Assembly (NCBI GenBank): GCA_002783205.1
Contig: PFEY01000094.1
Location: 962-64,961, forward strand
Direction of reading: 5' to 3'
Source of the DNA: Rhodobacteraceae bacterium CG17_big_fil_post_rev_8_21_14_2_50_63_15
GTDB taxonomy: Bacteria > Pseudomonadota > Alphaproteobacteria > Rhodobacterales > Rhodobacteraceae
Length of the DNA stretch: 64,000 nt
Shown here: positions 33,427 to 41,817 of the stretch, piece after piece
How the letters are laid out: each line of letters starts with the position of its first letter
Position numbering within the stretch: the stretch's first letter is position 1
The notes under the pieces: generated by a model
What the model was told of the DNA's origin: nothing
Database searches by the model: none
The model's input: only the letters and a program-made list of their open reading frames with translations
Program-made: the position numbers and the translations under genes

Positions 33427-34105
33427 GGGCCGGCACCTGCGGATCGTTCCCGATCACCGCGGCAAACGCGCACCTTCCCCGCTCGCTCATCTGCAGGCCG
33501 CGCCGGGGCCCTGCGGGATGCACCCAACCCTCGGCCAGGGCGTGATCGAGAATTGCCCGGCCCAGCACCCCGCCGAGGTGCTCGCGACGCTCGGACCAGT
33601 CGAGACAGGGCTTTGCCACGACCATGCCCACCCCGTCTGGAAAGACCACGCCGAGCGTGCTCCAGACAGGCGAGCGCTGCGCCACCATTCCTTCGCCCTC
33701 ATGCCGGAGCGCGCCCCGGCCGATCAGCGCATCGCAGAGCGCGACGGCAACGGCACCGCCAAGATGGTTGTAGCAGCATCGAAGCAGGGCAAGGTCTGCC
33801 GCCCTTGCCCGCTGCGCACGCACCAAATGATCGAAAGGGGCAAGCCCCGAGACATGCTCCAGCATCGCCGCCACCTCTGGCCCCGCGATCCGGTGATAGA
33901 GACAACGCCCGCTGCGCCGCTGCGTGATCAGCCCCGCCTCTTCGAGATGGCGCAGATGCACGCTTGCGGTCTGAGCGGTGATGCCAGCATCGGCAGCCAG
34001 TTCCTTGTTCGTCCAGGCGCGCCCGTCCATCATCGCACAAAGCATCCGGGCGCGGCTTGCATTGGCAAGGGCATGGCCCGTGATATCCAGTCTCGGCATC
34101 GTCAT
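33419..34105 (-). CDS. ArsR-family winged-helix transcriptional regulator
   Basis: 228 aa. The N-terminal winged helix-turn-helix (about residues 5-80: ALANASRARMLCAMMDG, TNKELAADAGITAQTASVHLRHLEEAGLI, GRCLYHRI) is of ArsR type. A longer C-terminal region with a CCYNHLGG motif and WVHPAGPRRGLQMSERG is shared by a subgroup of ArsR proteins. The Cys pair could sense metal or oxidants. The ATG at 34105 was preferred over a TTG 14 codons upstream; ATG 34099 is also possible. It overlaps the NIF3-like gene. Confidence 0.75.
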   Translation of the reverse strand: MTMPRLDITGHALANASRARMLCAMMDGRAWTNKELAADAGITAQTASVHLRHLEEAGLITQRRSGRCLYHRIAGPEVAAMLEHVSGLAPFDHLVRAQRARAADLALLRCCYNHLGGAVAVALCDALIGRGALRHEGEGMVAQRSPVWSTLGVVFPDGVGMVVAKPCLDWSERREHLGGVLGRAILDHALAEGWVHPAGPRRGLQMSERGRCAFAAVIGNDPQVPAHG

Positions 34106-34192
34106 GTCGACAGTCTGCGTCGGAGTGCGGGCAAGGTCCAGCGCCAACGCTTCGCTCGGTGACTGAGGATCAGTACCTGTGCATCCGGGGCC

Positions 34193-35839
34193 TCAGCCAA
34201 AGCGCCCCTGACAGAACCAGCCACCCGAGATCTGCGCCCCATGCGCCTGGAAAAGCCAGAGCCGCTCGCCGCGTGTCGTGACCACCTGCCAGTAATCGCG
34301 CAGCCCCGTGCGCCAGTCGGGATCCTCCAGCCACCATTCCGGCGCGATCCGCTCCGGCCCGAGGGCCCCGGCCACCTCATGCGACCGCCCGCGCCAGTGA
34401 AAGAGGTGAAGCGGGGAGTTGCCCGGCACATCGCGCAACCGTTCGGGCCGCCACAGCAGCAGCGGACGCGGCAGGGGGGGCACCGGCCAGGGCGCCGGGG
34501 CCGGCTCGGACCAGGCGGCGGGCAGGATCAGCGCCGATTTCTCGGGGATCAGGCTTTCGGCCGGGTGGCGGCGGGTGATCGCCTCGAGCCCGATGCGCAT
34601 GCCGAGACGGGTGATCAGATCGGCCAGCGCACCGCTCTCATCGTCCACCCTGCGCAGGGTCTCGAAACGGGTCTCGCTCTGCTGCGGCGGAACCGGATCG
34701 GTTGCAACCGCTTCGAGCCGCAGCCGGTCGATGCCAAAGCCCGCCTCGATCGCCTCTAGTCGCATCGCAAAGAGCGGCAGAAGGCTCTCGGGCCTGTCCG
34801 CCGGACGCGCAAGACGCAGATCGACCGCCTGATGGCTGCCATCAGTGCGAAACACCTCGAATCGCAGATGCCGCGCGCCCTGCCCCCTGTCGCGCAACAT
34901 CCGGCAGAGCCGGGTTGCCAGACGCTCCAGTCCCGCGCGCAGATCGTCCTGCAACCCGATCGGCTCGGGCAGGCTCAGACGGGTAGCAAAGCAAGGCTGC
35001 GGGGCCGCGGGCGAGACCGGTTCGGGAACAAGGCCAAGCGCCTGATCGAGCCGCAGCATGACCTCGGGACCGAACCGCCGCCCCAGAGCGGCACGCGGCT
35101 GTCCCATCAGATCGCCGATCCGTCGCAGCCCGAGACGGCCCAGATCCTGCACCACGGTCTCTGGCAGGCGCAAGGCCGCCACCGGCAAGGGGGCAAGCAC
35201 GCTGTGCAACTGGCCTTCGGGCGCGATCTGTCCGGCCTCTGTCCTGCCCTGCGCCATCGGGGGAATGCCGCCGCGCTCCCAGGGCCTGCGCCGCGCGGCG
35301 CGCGAGCGGGTGGCGCGGGCCTCCTGCTCGATCGCGTCACCCGGCCGGCCCGGCCCGGCCTCCTGCCCGGCAAAGCGCGCCAGGGCCCAGGCCGCGCCCA
35401 CCGTATCGGCCAGCCCGCACCGCGCGCTCAGCCCCAGCCCGGCGGCCTCTTGCCCGACCATCCGCAGCACCCCCGCCTCGCCGCCAAAAAGATGCGCGCA
35501 ACCGGTGATGTCGAGCATCAGCCCAGCCTCGCCGTCGATCCCCACCAGCGGCGAGAACCGTTCCGCCCAGCGGCCAAGCACGCGCAGGAAGGCCGCCTCG
35601 GCAGCCCGGTCCTGTGGCCAGGTCCGCAGATCGGGACAGAGCGCGCGCGCCTCGCGCAGGGGCTGGCCACGCCGCAACCCCGCCGCCTCGGCCTCTGCCG
35701 AAAGCGACGCCAGAACCGGTCGCGCCCCATCCTCGGCCACCGTCGCAAAGGGCTGCGTGGCGATATCCCCCGCCCGCCGCAAAAGACGCTCGGCCGCAAG
35801 CCGGGGAAACCAGACAGAGAGCAGACAACGAGGCGGCAT
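34193..35839 (-). CDS. imuB: ImuB, catalytically inactive Y-family polymerase homologue
   Basis: 548 aa. ImuB is the hub of the ImuA-ImuB-DnaE2 mutasome for SOS translesion synthesis, binding the beta clamp and DnaE2. The N-terminal sequence (CLLSVWFPRLAAERL) aligns with the Y-polymerase start but lacks the catalytic Asp, and the palm motif is GEAGLMLDITGCAHLFGG, as expected for a non-catalytic ImuB. Helix-hairpin-helix pieces (LGLRRIGDLMGQPRAALGRRFG) follow. No imuA lies upstream and no dnaE2 downstream, unlike the usual cassette. An SOS box lies 10 bp before the start. Confidence 0.87.
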   Translation of the reverse strand: MPPRCLLSVWFPRLAAERLLRRAGDIATQPFATVAEDGARPVLASLSAEAEAAGLRRGQPLREARALCPDLRTWPQDRAAEAAFLRVLGRWAERFSPLVGIDGEAGLMLDITGCAHLFGGEAGVLRMVGQEAAGLGLSARCGLADTVGAAWALARFAGQEAGPGRPGDAIEQEARATRSRAARRRPWERGGIPPMAQGRTEAGQIAPEGQLHSVLAPLPVAALRLPETVVQDLGRLGLRRIGDLMGQPRAALGRRFGPEVMLRLDQALGLVPEPVSPAAPQPCFATRLSLPEPIGLQDDLRAGLERLATRLCRMLRDRGQGARHLRFEVFRTDGSHQAVDLRLARPADRPESLLPLFAMRLEAIEAGFGIDRLRLEAVATDPVPPQQSETRFETLRRVDDESGALADLITRLGMRIGLEAITRRHPAESLIPEKSALILPAAWSEPAPAPWPVPPLPRPLLLWRPERLRDVPGNSPLHLFHWRGRSHEVAGALGPERIAPEWWLEDPDWRTGLRDYWQVVTTRGERLWLFQAHGAQISGGWFCQGRFG

Positions 35840-35848
35840 GGCAGGCTT

Positions 35849-35863
35849 GTTCTTTTTTTGTTC
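35849..35863 (-). promoter_or_regulatory. LexA (SOS) box upstream of imuB
   Basis: Exact GTTC-N7-GTTC direct repeat, with N7 a run of T (GAAC-A7-GAAC on the coding strand of imuB). This is the established LexA site of alphaproteobacteria. It ends 10 bp before the imuB ATG, so LexA binding would cover the start or leader region. Confidence 0.8.
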
Positions 35864-35933
35864 CTGTTTCTAGGTCGGGGGAAGGCGGGAGTCGAGTCCG
35901 TTCGTCGGCGGACCAAAGGGAGACTGGCGGGTC

Positions 35934-35999
35934 TGAGTATTTGAAGGAACAGTGAAAGACGGGCGCGCGTTTCCTCTTTCAGCGTTCTGCAAATACTCA
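35934..35999. repeat. Two inverted copies of an intergenic repeat
   Basis: Plus-strand copy: TGAGTATTTG then AAGGAACAGTGAAAGA (from 35934). Minus-strand copy, read from 35999: TGAGTATTTG then CAGAACGCTGAAAGAGG. The first ten bases are identical, and the next 16 or so nearly so, making a convergent pair that nearly meets in GGGCGCGCG. This TGAGTATTTG-GAAC-TGAAAG element resembles short repeats I associate with Rhodobacteraceae intergenic regions. It occupies the gap between imuB and adhC (35840-36100), which holds no gene. Confidence 0.65.
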
Positions 36000-36100
36000 T
36001 ATCGCGCCCACCACCGGGCAGATCGCGGTTGCGGGCGGGATTGCAAAGCCAGGCACATTCCCGCACAGTCCGGCCAAACCCAGAGCAAGAGGACGGATCA

Positions 36101-37213
36101 ATGCGCACAAGAGCCGCGGTCGCCGTGGAGGCTGGCAAACCGATGGAAATCATGGAGGTCAATCTCGACGGCCCGAAGGCGGGCGAGGTTCTGGTCGAGA
36201 TCAAGGCCACGGGCCTCTGCCACACCGATGATTTCACGCTCTCGGGGGCGGATTCCGAGGGCGCGTTTCCGGCCATTCTGGGGCATGAGGGGGCGGGCGT
36301 CGTGCTGGAGGTGGGCCCGGGCGTGACCAGCCTCGAACCCGGGGATCATGTGATTCCCCTCTACACGCCGGAATGCCGCGAATGTGAGTATTGCCTCAAC
36401 CCGAAAACCAATCTCTGTCAGGCGATCCGCTCGACCCAAGGCCAAGGCGTGATGCCCGATGGCACCTCGCGCTTCTCGATGCTCGATGGCACGCCGATCC
36501 TGCATTACATGGGGTGTTCTACCTTCAGCAATCACACCGTCCTGCCCGAGATCGCGCTGGCCAAGGTGCGCAAGGACGCGCCGTTCGACAAGATCTGCTA
36601 TATTGGCTGCGGCGTGACCACTGGCATTGGCGCGGTGATCAACACCGCCAAGGTCGAGATCGGCAGTCGTGCCATCGTCTTTGGTCTGGGCGGCATCGGT
36701 CTCAACGTCATTCAGGGCCTTCGACTGGCCGGAGCGGATCAGATCGTGGGGGTTGATCTCAACCCCGGCAGGGTCGAGATGGCCACTCGCTTTGGCATGA
36801 CCGATTTCGTCAACCCCAGGGAGGTCAGCGGCGATCTGGTCGCGCATCTGGTGGCGCTCACCGGGGGCGGCGCGGATTACACATTCGATGCCACCGGCAA
36901 TGTGCAGGTGATGCGCACGGCGCTCGAGGCCGCGCACAAGGGCTGGGGCGAAAGCATCATCATCGGCGTCGCGCCGGCGGGGGCCGAGATCTCGACCCGT
37001 CCCTTCCAGTTGGTGACGGGGCGGTCGTGGCGGGGCACGGCCTTTGGCGGCGCGCGCGGGCGCACCGACGTGCCGAAGATCGTGGACTGGTACATGCAGG
37101 GCAAGATCGAGATCGACCCGATGATCACTCACCGCCTGACGCTCGACGAAATCAACAAGGGATTCGAGTTGATGCATGCCGGCGAGAGCATCCGCAGCGT
37201 CGTGGTCTATTGA
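36101..37213 (+). CDS. S-(hydroxymethyl)glutathione dehydrogenase / class III alcohol dehydrogenase
   Basis: 370 aa zinc alcohol dehydrogenase. It oxidises S-hydroxymethylglutathione, formed from formaldehyde and glutathione, to S-formylglutathione, and also reduces S-nitrosoglutathione. Catalytic-zinc ligands are in GLCHTDDFTLSG and LGHEGAGVV; the structural zinc site is CRECEYC...NLC; GLGGIGLNVIQG binds NAD; TGRSWRGTAFGG is typical of class III. AGAGGA precedes the ATG. An esterase gene (fghA) that often follows is absent; a glutathione-dependent YghU comes next. Confidence 0.93.
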   Translation: MRTRAAVAVEAGKPMEIMEVNLDGPKAGEVLVEIKATGLCHTDDFTLSGADSEGAFPAILGHEGAGVVLEVGPGVTSLEPGDHVIPLYTPECRECEYCLNPKTNLCQAIRSTQGQGVMPDGTSRFSMLDGTPILHYMGCSTFSNHTVLPEIALAKVRKDAPFDKICYIGCGVTTGIGAVINTAKVEIGSRAIVFGLGGIGLNVIQGLRLAGADQIVGVDLNPGRVEMATRFGMTDFVNPREVSGDLVAHLVALTGGGADYTFDATGNVQVMRTALEAAHKGWGESIIIGVAPAGAEISTRPFQLVTGRSWRGTAFGGARGRTDVPKIVDWYMQGKIEIDPMITHRLTLDEINKGFELMHAGESIRSVVVY

Positions 37214-37245
37214 GAAACCGCCGCTGATGCAAAACTTGCAACGCC

Positions 37246-37261
37246 GCACAGCCCGCTGTGC
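37246..37261. terminator. Short hairpin after the formaldehyde dehydrogenase gene
   Basis: Perfect GCACAG-CCCG-CTGTGC stem-loop 33 bp after the stop codon. There is no T-tract directly behind it, so it is only a candidate terminator or 3' stabilising stem. Confidence 0.4.
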
Positions 37262-37330
37262 AGCGTTTCGCATTGCGGTCCCGGCGTGAGGGCTTAAACT
37301 CTGATCAAACTCCGGCAAAGGATCATACAG

Positions 37331-38203
37331 ATGAGCGACAGCGCCTATATCCCGCCCGAAGTCTGGAGGTGGGAACAACCCTCAGGCGGGCAATTCGCCT
37401 CGATCAACCGGCCGATTGCGGGCGCGACCCATGACCGAGACCTGCCGGTGGGCAAGCATCCTTTCCAGCTCTACTCACTCGCCACGCCCAACGGAGTCAA
37501 GGTCACGGTGATGTTCGAGGAACTGCTCGCGGCGGGCCATGACGCGGAATATGACGCCTGGATGATCGAGATCGGTGCGGGCGATCAGTTCGGTTCCGGC
37601 TTTGTCGAGATCAACCCCAACTCTAAGATCCCCGCGCTGATGGATCGTTCCGGCGCCGCGCCGGTGCGGGTCTTCGAGAGCGGCTCGATCCTGCTTCATC
37701 TGGCCGAGAAATTCGGGGCCTTCCTGCCCGCCTCGGGCCCGGCGCGCACCGAAACGCTCAACTGGCTGTTCTGGCAGATGGGCAGCGCGCCCTATCTGGG
37801 CGGCGGTTTCGGCCATTTCTACGCCTATGCGCCCGAGAAATGGCAATATCCCATCGACCGTTTTTCGATGGAGACCAAGCGGCAGCTTGACGTGCTTGAT
37901 CGGCAACTGGCGGAACGGCCCTATATCGCGGGCGAGGAATATACCATCGCCGACATGGCGATCTGGCCGTGGTATGGCAACCTTGCGCTGCACCGGCAAT
38001 ATGGCGATGCCGGGCGGTTCCTGAGTGTGGACAGCTACACGCATCTTGTTGCCTGGGCGAAACGGATCGACGCCCGTCCGGCGGTTCAACGCGGACGGAA
38101 GGTCAACCGTAACTGGGGCGAGCCGCAGATGCAGTTGCACGAACGCCATGACGCCTCGGATTTCGAGACGCGAACGCAGGACAGGATCGGCGCGACCGCC
38201 TGA
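37331..38203 (+). CDS. yghU: YghU-type glutathione S-transferase (disulfide-bond oxidoreductase)
   Basis: 290 aa. The long N-terminal extension (YIPPEVWRWEQPSGGQFASINRPIAGAT) before the thioredoxin-like domain is diagnostic of the YghU/YfcG nu-class, which reduces organic disulfides and hydroperoxides with two bound glutathiones. The N-terminal domain has SLATPNGVKVTVMFEEL and the NPNSKIPALMD motif; the all-helical C-terminal domain has LDRQLAERPYIAGEEYTIADMAIWPW. Its neighbour also uses glutathione. Confidence 0.88.
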   Translation: MSDSAYIPPEVWRWEQPSGGQFASINRPIAGATHDRDLPVGKHPFQLYSLATPNGVKVTVMFEELLAAGHDAEYDAWMIEIGAGDQFGSGFVEINPNSKIPALMDRSGAAPVRVFESGSILLHLAEKFGAFLPASGPARTETLNWLFWQMGSAPYLGGGFGHFYAYAPEKWQYPIDRFSMETKRQLDVLDRQLAERPYIAGEEYTIADMAIWPWYGNLALHRQYGDAGRFLSVDSYTHLVAWAKRIDARPAVQRGRKVNRNWGEPQMQLHERHDASDFETRTQDRIGATA

Positions 38204-38268
38204 CTTCCGCGCAAGGGGGTTTCACCCGGCATCGGGATCGGGCATGAAAGGCACAAAGGAGACCGCTC

Positions 38269-38988
38269 ATGTCAGATCCCCGCTCGCCGCTCCTGGCTGT
38301 CCTGATTGACGCGGACAATGTTCCGGCAAAGTACGCCCGCGCGATCCTGAAGGAAGTGACCAGCTATGGCGAGCCTGCCTTGCGCCGGGTCTATGGCGAC
38401 TGGTCGAGCCAGCAACTGTCAGGCTGGACCCGGACGGCGCAGGAACTGGGCCTTGTCCAGCATCAGCAGACCGCAAATACCAAGGGCAAGAATGCAAGCG
38501 ACATCGGGTTGGTGATCGACGCCATGGACATTCTGCATGCCGGGCATTTCAACGGCTTCGTTCTGGTCTCGTCGGACAGCGATTTCACCCGGCTGGCCAG
38601 CCGCATCCGCGAACAGGGCCTGACAGTGATCGGCATCGGCGAGGCCAAGGCGCCAGACGCGCTCAAGAACGCCTGCAACCGTTTTGTTGCCATCGAGAAC
38701 ATCTGGCAGGGGTCCGAGGATGCCCCACGCGATGCGCCGGTGGAAAAGCTGGATACCAAGACTGTCACAGCGGCACAGCGGTTGTTTTTTGACGCGATGG
38801 AAAAGATCGATCAGGAGGATGAATGGTTTCCTCTGGGGCGTCTTGGACAGCAGATCCAGGCCGACAAGCCGGATTTCGACACCCGCAGTTATGGCAAGAA
38901 AAAACTGAGCGATCTGGTCAAGGAATTGAAGGTTTTCGAGACCAAGATCGGCCCCGGCAATCAGCTTCTTGTGCGACGACTGGACTGA
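38269..38988 (+). CDS. NYN-domain nuclease-like protein with C-terminal OST-HTH/LOTUS domain
   Basis: 239 aa. The N-terminal NYN (PIN-like) domain (about 7-145) shows the acidic residues expected of a metal-dependent RNase: LIDADNVP, KNASDIGLVIDAMD and VLVSSDSDFTRLASRIRE. The C-terminal section (about 160-239; FFDAMEKIDQEDEWFPLGRLGQQI, FDTRSYGKKKLSDLVKEL) is an OST-HTH/LOTUS domain, which binds RNA. Likely an RNA-processing or defence-type nuclease; target unknown. Its 3' end overlaps the converging CoA-transferase gene by 28 bp. Confidence 0.85.
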   Translation: MSDPRSPLLAVLIDADNVPAKYARAILKEVTSYGEPALRRVYGDWSSQQLSGWTRTAQELGLVQHQQTANTKGKNASDIGLVIDAMDILHAGHFNGFVLVSSDSDFTRLASRIREQGLTVIGIGEAKAPDALKNACNRFVAIENIWQGSEDAPRDAPVEKLDTKTVTAAQRLFFDAMEKIDQEDEWFPLGRLGQQIQADKPDFDTRSYGKKKLSDLVKELKVFETKIGPGNQLLVRRLD

Positions 38989-40064
38989 TCCGGCAGTTCG
39001 GCGCGAATCTCGACGGAATCTGCGCCGCGCTCGCGCGGTGGGGCGATCTCGCGGACCTGCCCGTCAAAGCGCGGGGCGGGGGCGGGGGCGAGATGTCCCG
39101 CTTCGCAGCGCCACACGCCACGCGCCTGCATATGCGGATCCTCTGCGGCCTCGTCCGGGCGCAGGACGGCGGCAACGCAGGCTTCCGATCCGGCAAAAAC
39201 CTCCGTCCAGTGGGTGAGCGGATGTCGCAGGAACAGCGCCTCCAGCGCCGCTGATTGCCGGGGCCATGCGGCACGGTCATGCTGGTCCGCAAAGCGCGGG
39301 TCGCCTGTCAGACCCATCCGGCGCAGGAACTCCGCATAGAACTGCGGCTCTAGGCATTGCACACTGAGATGGCCGCCGCAACGGCAGCGATAGACCCGGC
39401 TCCAGTGTGGTCCGTCCAGCAGGCTCTGGCCGCGCGCCATCGACAGGTTGCCCGAGGGCATCATCGACATCAGGAGCGCCATCATATGCGCCGATCCGTC
39501 CACGATCGCGGCGTCCACCACACAGCCGGACCCGCCGCGCGCGACCCGGATCAGACCGGCCAGAACCCCCGCCACCAGATAGAGCGCCCCGCCGCCCACG
39601 TCCCCTACCAGGGTCGGCGGTGTCACCGGCGCCGTGCCGGGCGCACCGGCATACCAGAGCGCGCCGGAGGTGGCGATGTAATTGAGGTCATGTCCGGCGG
39701 TCTGCGCGCGCGGGCCGTCCTGACCCCAGCCGGTTATGCGCCCGTAGACAAGGCGGGGATTGGCGCTGTGCATCGCGTCTGGCCCGAGCCCCAGCCGTTC
39801 CATCACCCCGGGACGAAAGCCCTCGATCAGCGCATCGGCGCGCACGATCAGCGCCCGCGCCACCGCAAGATCGTCGGCATCCTTCAGGTCGAGGATGATC
39901 GACCGTTTTCCGCGATCCATCAGGTTGCGCGCGCCCGCCACGGCGTTGCCCTTGCCGGGACGATGGATCACGATCACCTCGGCCCCCAGTTCGGCAAGCA
40001 TCATCGCGGCAAAGGGCGCCGGCCCCAGCCCCTCGATCTCGATCACGCGCAGGCCCTTGAGCAT
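38961..40064 (-). CDS. CaiB/BaiF-family CoA-transferase (alpha-methylacyl-CoA racemase-like)
   Basis: 367 aa family III CoA-transferase. The opening LKGLRVIEIEGLGPAPFAAMMLAELGAEVI and the RSIILDLKDADD and LIEGFRPGVMERLGLGPDA blocks are characteristic. ARGQSLLDG and the late GSEACVAAVLRPDEAAEDPHMQARGV align with alpha-methylacyl-CoA racemases, which epimerise 2-methyl-branched acyl-CoAs. The catalytic His/Asp pair of the racemases lies in the central AGHDLNYIATSGAL region. CoA-transfer cannot be excluded. Confidence 0.85.
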   Translation of the reverse strand: MLKGLRVIEIEGLGPAPFAAMMLAELGAEVIVIHRPGKGNAVAGARNLMDRGKRSIILDLKDADDLAVARALIVRADALIEGFRPGVMERLGLGPDAMHSANPRLVYGRITGWGQDGPRAQTAGHDLNYIATSGALWYAGAPGTAPVTPPTLVGDVGGGALYLVAGVLAGLIRVARGGSGCVVDAAIVDGSAHMMALLMSMMPSGNLSMARGQSLLDGPHWSRVYRCRCGGHLSVQCLEPQFYAEFLRRMGLTGDPRFADQHDRAAWPRQSAALEALFLRHPLTHWTEVFAGSEACVAAVLRPDEAAEDPHMQARGVWRCEAGHLAPAPAPRFDGQVREIAPPRERGADSVEIRAELPDQSSRRTRS

Positions 40065-40214
40065 GTCCGATCTCCCGATGACAGTGACGCCAGCCTAGGA
40101 GGTTGCAAGCCACGATGCCAGACTGTTGAAGCGCGCGCCTCCTTCTGCGCTCTTGGCGACGGCACTGGCCTGCGTTAGGCTCTGCCGCAAGGGCGCGGGA
40201 GAAGGAAATCACAG

Positions 40215-40724
40215 ATGAAGATGAGCGATGCACGCGATATCAAGGCGGATCGGGCGACGGTTTGGGCGGCCCTGCTCAGCCCAGACGTGTTGAAGGAATG
40301 CGTGCCCGGTGCGCAGGAGGTCATCGGCACAGCAGACGAAGGATTCGAAGCCACGGTGGTGCAGAAAGTCGGCCCCGTGAAGGCGACGTTCAAGGGCATG
40401 GTGACAGTGTCGAACATCGTCGAGATGGAGAGCCTGACCCTGACCGGCGAGGGCAAGGGAGGCGCCGCAGGCTATGCCAAGGGCGGCGCCAATGTCCGGC
40501 TCGAAGATTGCGAGGCCGGCACGCGGCTGATCTACGACGTCGAGGCCAATGTCGGCGGCAAGCTGGCACAACTCGGCAGCCGGATCGTGGACGGCTTTGC
40601 CAAGAAGATGGCCGATCAGTTCTTTACCCGGTTCGAGGAGGTCGTTGGCGCCCCCAATGCGGATGACCCCGCGCCGGAGCCAGAGGCCGAAAAGAAGGGC
40701 TGGCTGAAGCGGCTCATCCGTTAG
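40215..40724 (+). CDS. CoxG / SRPBCC-family protein
   Basis: 169 aa. SRPBCC-fold protein of the carbon monoxide dehydrogenase subunit G (CoxG) family: ADRATVWAALLSPDVLKECVPGAQEV, GPVKATFKGMVTV and the C-terminal QLGSRIVDGFAKKMADQFF. In CO-dehydrogenase operons CoxG helps anchor the enzyme to the membrane, but stand-alone copies are frequent and no cox genes are present here. The extended basic/acidic tail (PEPEAEKKGWLKRLIR) could be a membrane-binding segment. Confidence 0.83.
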   Translation: MKMSDARDIKADRATVWAALLSPDVLKECVPGAQEVIGTADEGFEATVVQKVGPVKATFKGMVTVSNIVEMESLTLTGEGKGGAAGYAKGGANVRLEDCEAGTRLIYDVEANVGGKLAQLGSRIVDGFAKKMADQFFTRFEEVVGAPNADDPAPEPEAEKKGWLKRLIR

Positions 40725-40838
40725 GACTTGGAGGACCGATTCTGCCTCTGACATATTTCTCGCCGGGCTGTGATTTGTCGGCGGCACGCCGAGCCTATAG
40801 CCATTTCATACCGAAAACGAATGCTCGGAGGCGAGCTA

Positions 40839-41309
40839 TTGGACAGAGATCATCTTTCACCGCAAGACAGGCTCGACGGGCTGGCGCTTCTGATCCTGCG
40901 GCTGGGTCTGGCGTGGTTCATCTTTCTCTGGGCGGCGCACAAGATCATCACGCCCGCGCAGTATCAGGACCTCGCGCGCAATATCGACGGCGTCGAGGTG
41001 AGCCTTGCACAGGTCTATCTGGCGGGGGGGGTGCAGATCGCGCTCTGCCTCATGGTGGCGTTGGGAATGTTTCGCTACATCTCCTATGGCAGCCTGCTGG
41101 TGATGCACTTCTTTACCGTGCTGCGGCGGCTTGACGGGTTTTTCGATCCTTTCGCGGTGAATGCACGAGGATTTCCGGTCAACCGCAATCAGGTGATCGA
41201 TCTGGCGGTCCTCGCGGCATTCATCGCTTTGGTTCTATTGATCCGACGAGATCACTTCAGCATCGGCGGCTGGCTCGCGCGGCACGACTTGCCACGCTGG
41301 TGGATGTAG
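40839..41309 (+). CDS. Small integral membrane protein (DoxX-like)
   Basis: 156 aa from the TTG at 40839, chosen because GGAGG lies 7 bp upstream (40827-40831); an ATG at 40821 in the same frame has no ribosome-binding site. Four hydrophobic segments: LALLILRLGLAWFIFLWAAH, VYLAGGVQIALCLMVALGMF, SLLVMHFFTV and VIDLAVLAAFIALVLLI. This fits the DoxX-like four-helix topology. Function unknown. Confidence 0.65.
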   Translation: MDRDHLSPQDRLDGLALLILRLGLAWFIFLWAAHKIITPAQYQDLARNIDGVEVSLAQVYLAGGVQIALCLMVALGMFRYISYGSLLVMHFFTVLRRLDGFFDPFAVNARGFPVNRNQVIDLAVLAAFIALVLLIRRDHFSIGGWLARHDLPRWWM

Positions 41310-41378
41310 CATTTGGCTCTGGCGCAGCGATGAAACGCTGCCTAGAAGAAACTAACGGCAACAGAAAGGACCTGACCC

Positions 41379-41747
41379 ATGCAGGACATCACCCGCCACC
41401 ATACCGGCCCCCGGATGAGCCAGATCGTCACCTATAACGGCACCGTCTATCTGGCGGGGCAAGTGGGCCATCCCGGTGACAGCGTGACCGAACAGACCAA
41501 GACCTGTCTGGCGCAGGTCGAGGCCCTGCTGGCCGAGGCAGGCAGCGACAAGACACGCATCCTGCAAACCATCGTCTGGCTCGCCGACATCAAGGATTTC
41601 GCAGCGATGAACGAGGTCTGGGATGCCTGGGTCGCGCCCGGCCATACCCCGGTGCGCGCCTGTGGCGAAGCAAAGCTTGCGACGCCAGACTATCTGGTTG
41701 AGTTCATCGTGACTGCGGCGCAGCGCGTACCCGGCTCCGACCGCTGA
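41379..41747 (+). CDS. RidA family protein
   Basis: 122 aa YjgF/YER057c/UK114-type protein. Family members hydrolyse reactive enamines and imines made by PLP enzymes; this one is of the less-characterised RidA-subfamily form ([27 protein letters not shown]). The active-site Arg lies in [24 protein letters not shown] (the HT-VRA-C- pattern). The AAAGGA ribosome-binding site is well placed. Single gene. Confidence 0.88.
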   Translation: MQDITRHHTGPRMSQIVTYNGTVYLAGQVGHPGDSVTEQTKTCLAQVEALLAEAGSDKTRILQTIVWLADIKDFAAMNEVWDAWVAPGHTPVRACGEAKLATPDYLVEFIVTAAQRVPGSDR

Positions 41748-41817
41748 TCGAGACCGTGGACGACGGTGCCGGCCCAAGCTATCAGGCGGCACGATCCGAT
41801 CCATGAAAGGCGCGCAC

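Noticed and set aside
40215-41309. CoxG plus membrane gene as part of a CO-dehydrogenase locus
   Set aside because: No coxL, coxM or coxS genes are present; isolated CoxG-family genes are common.
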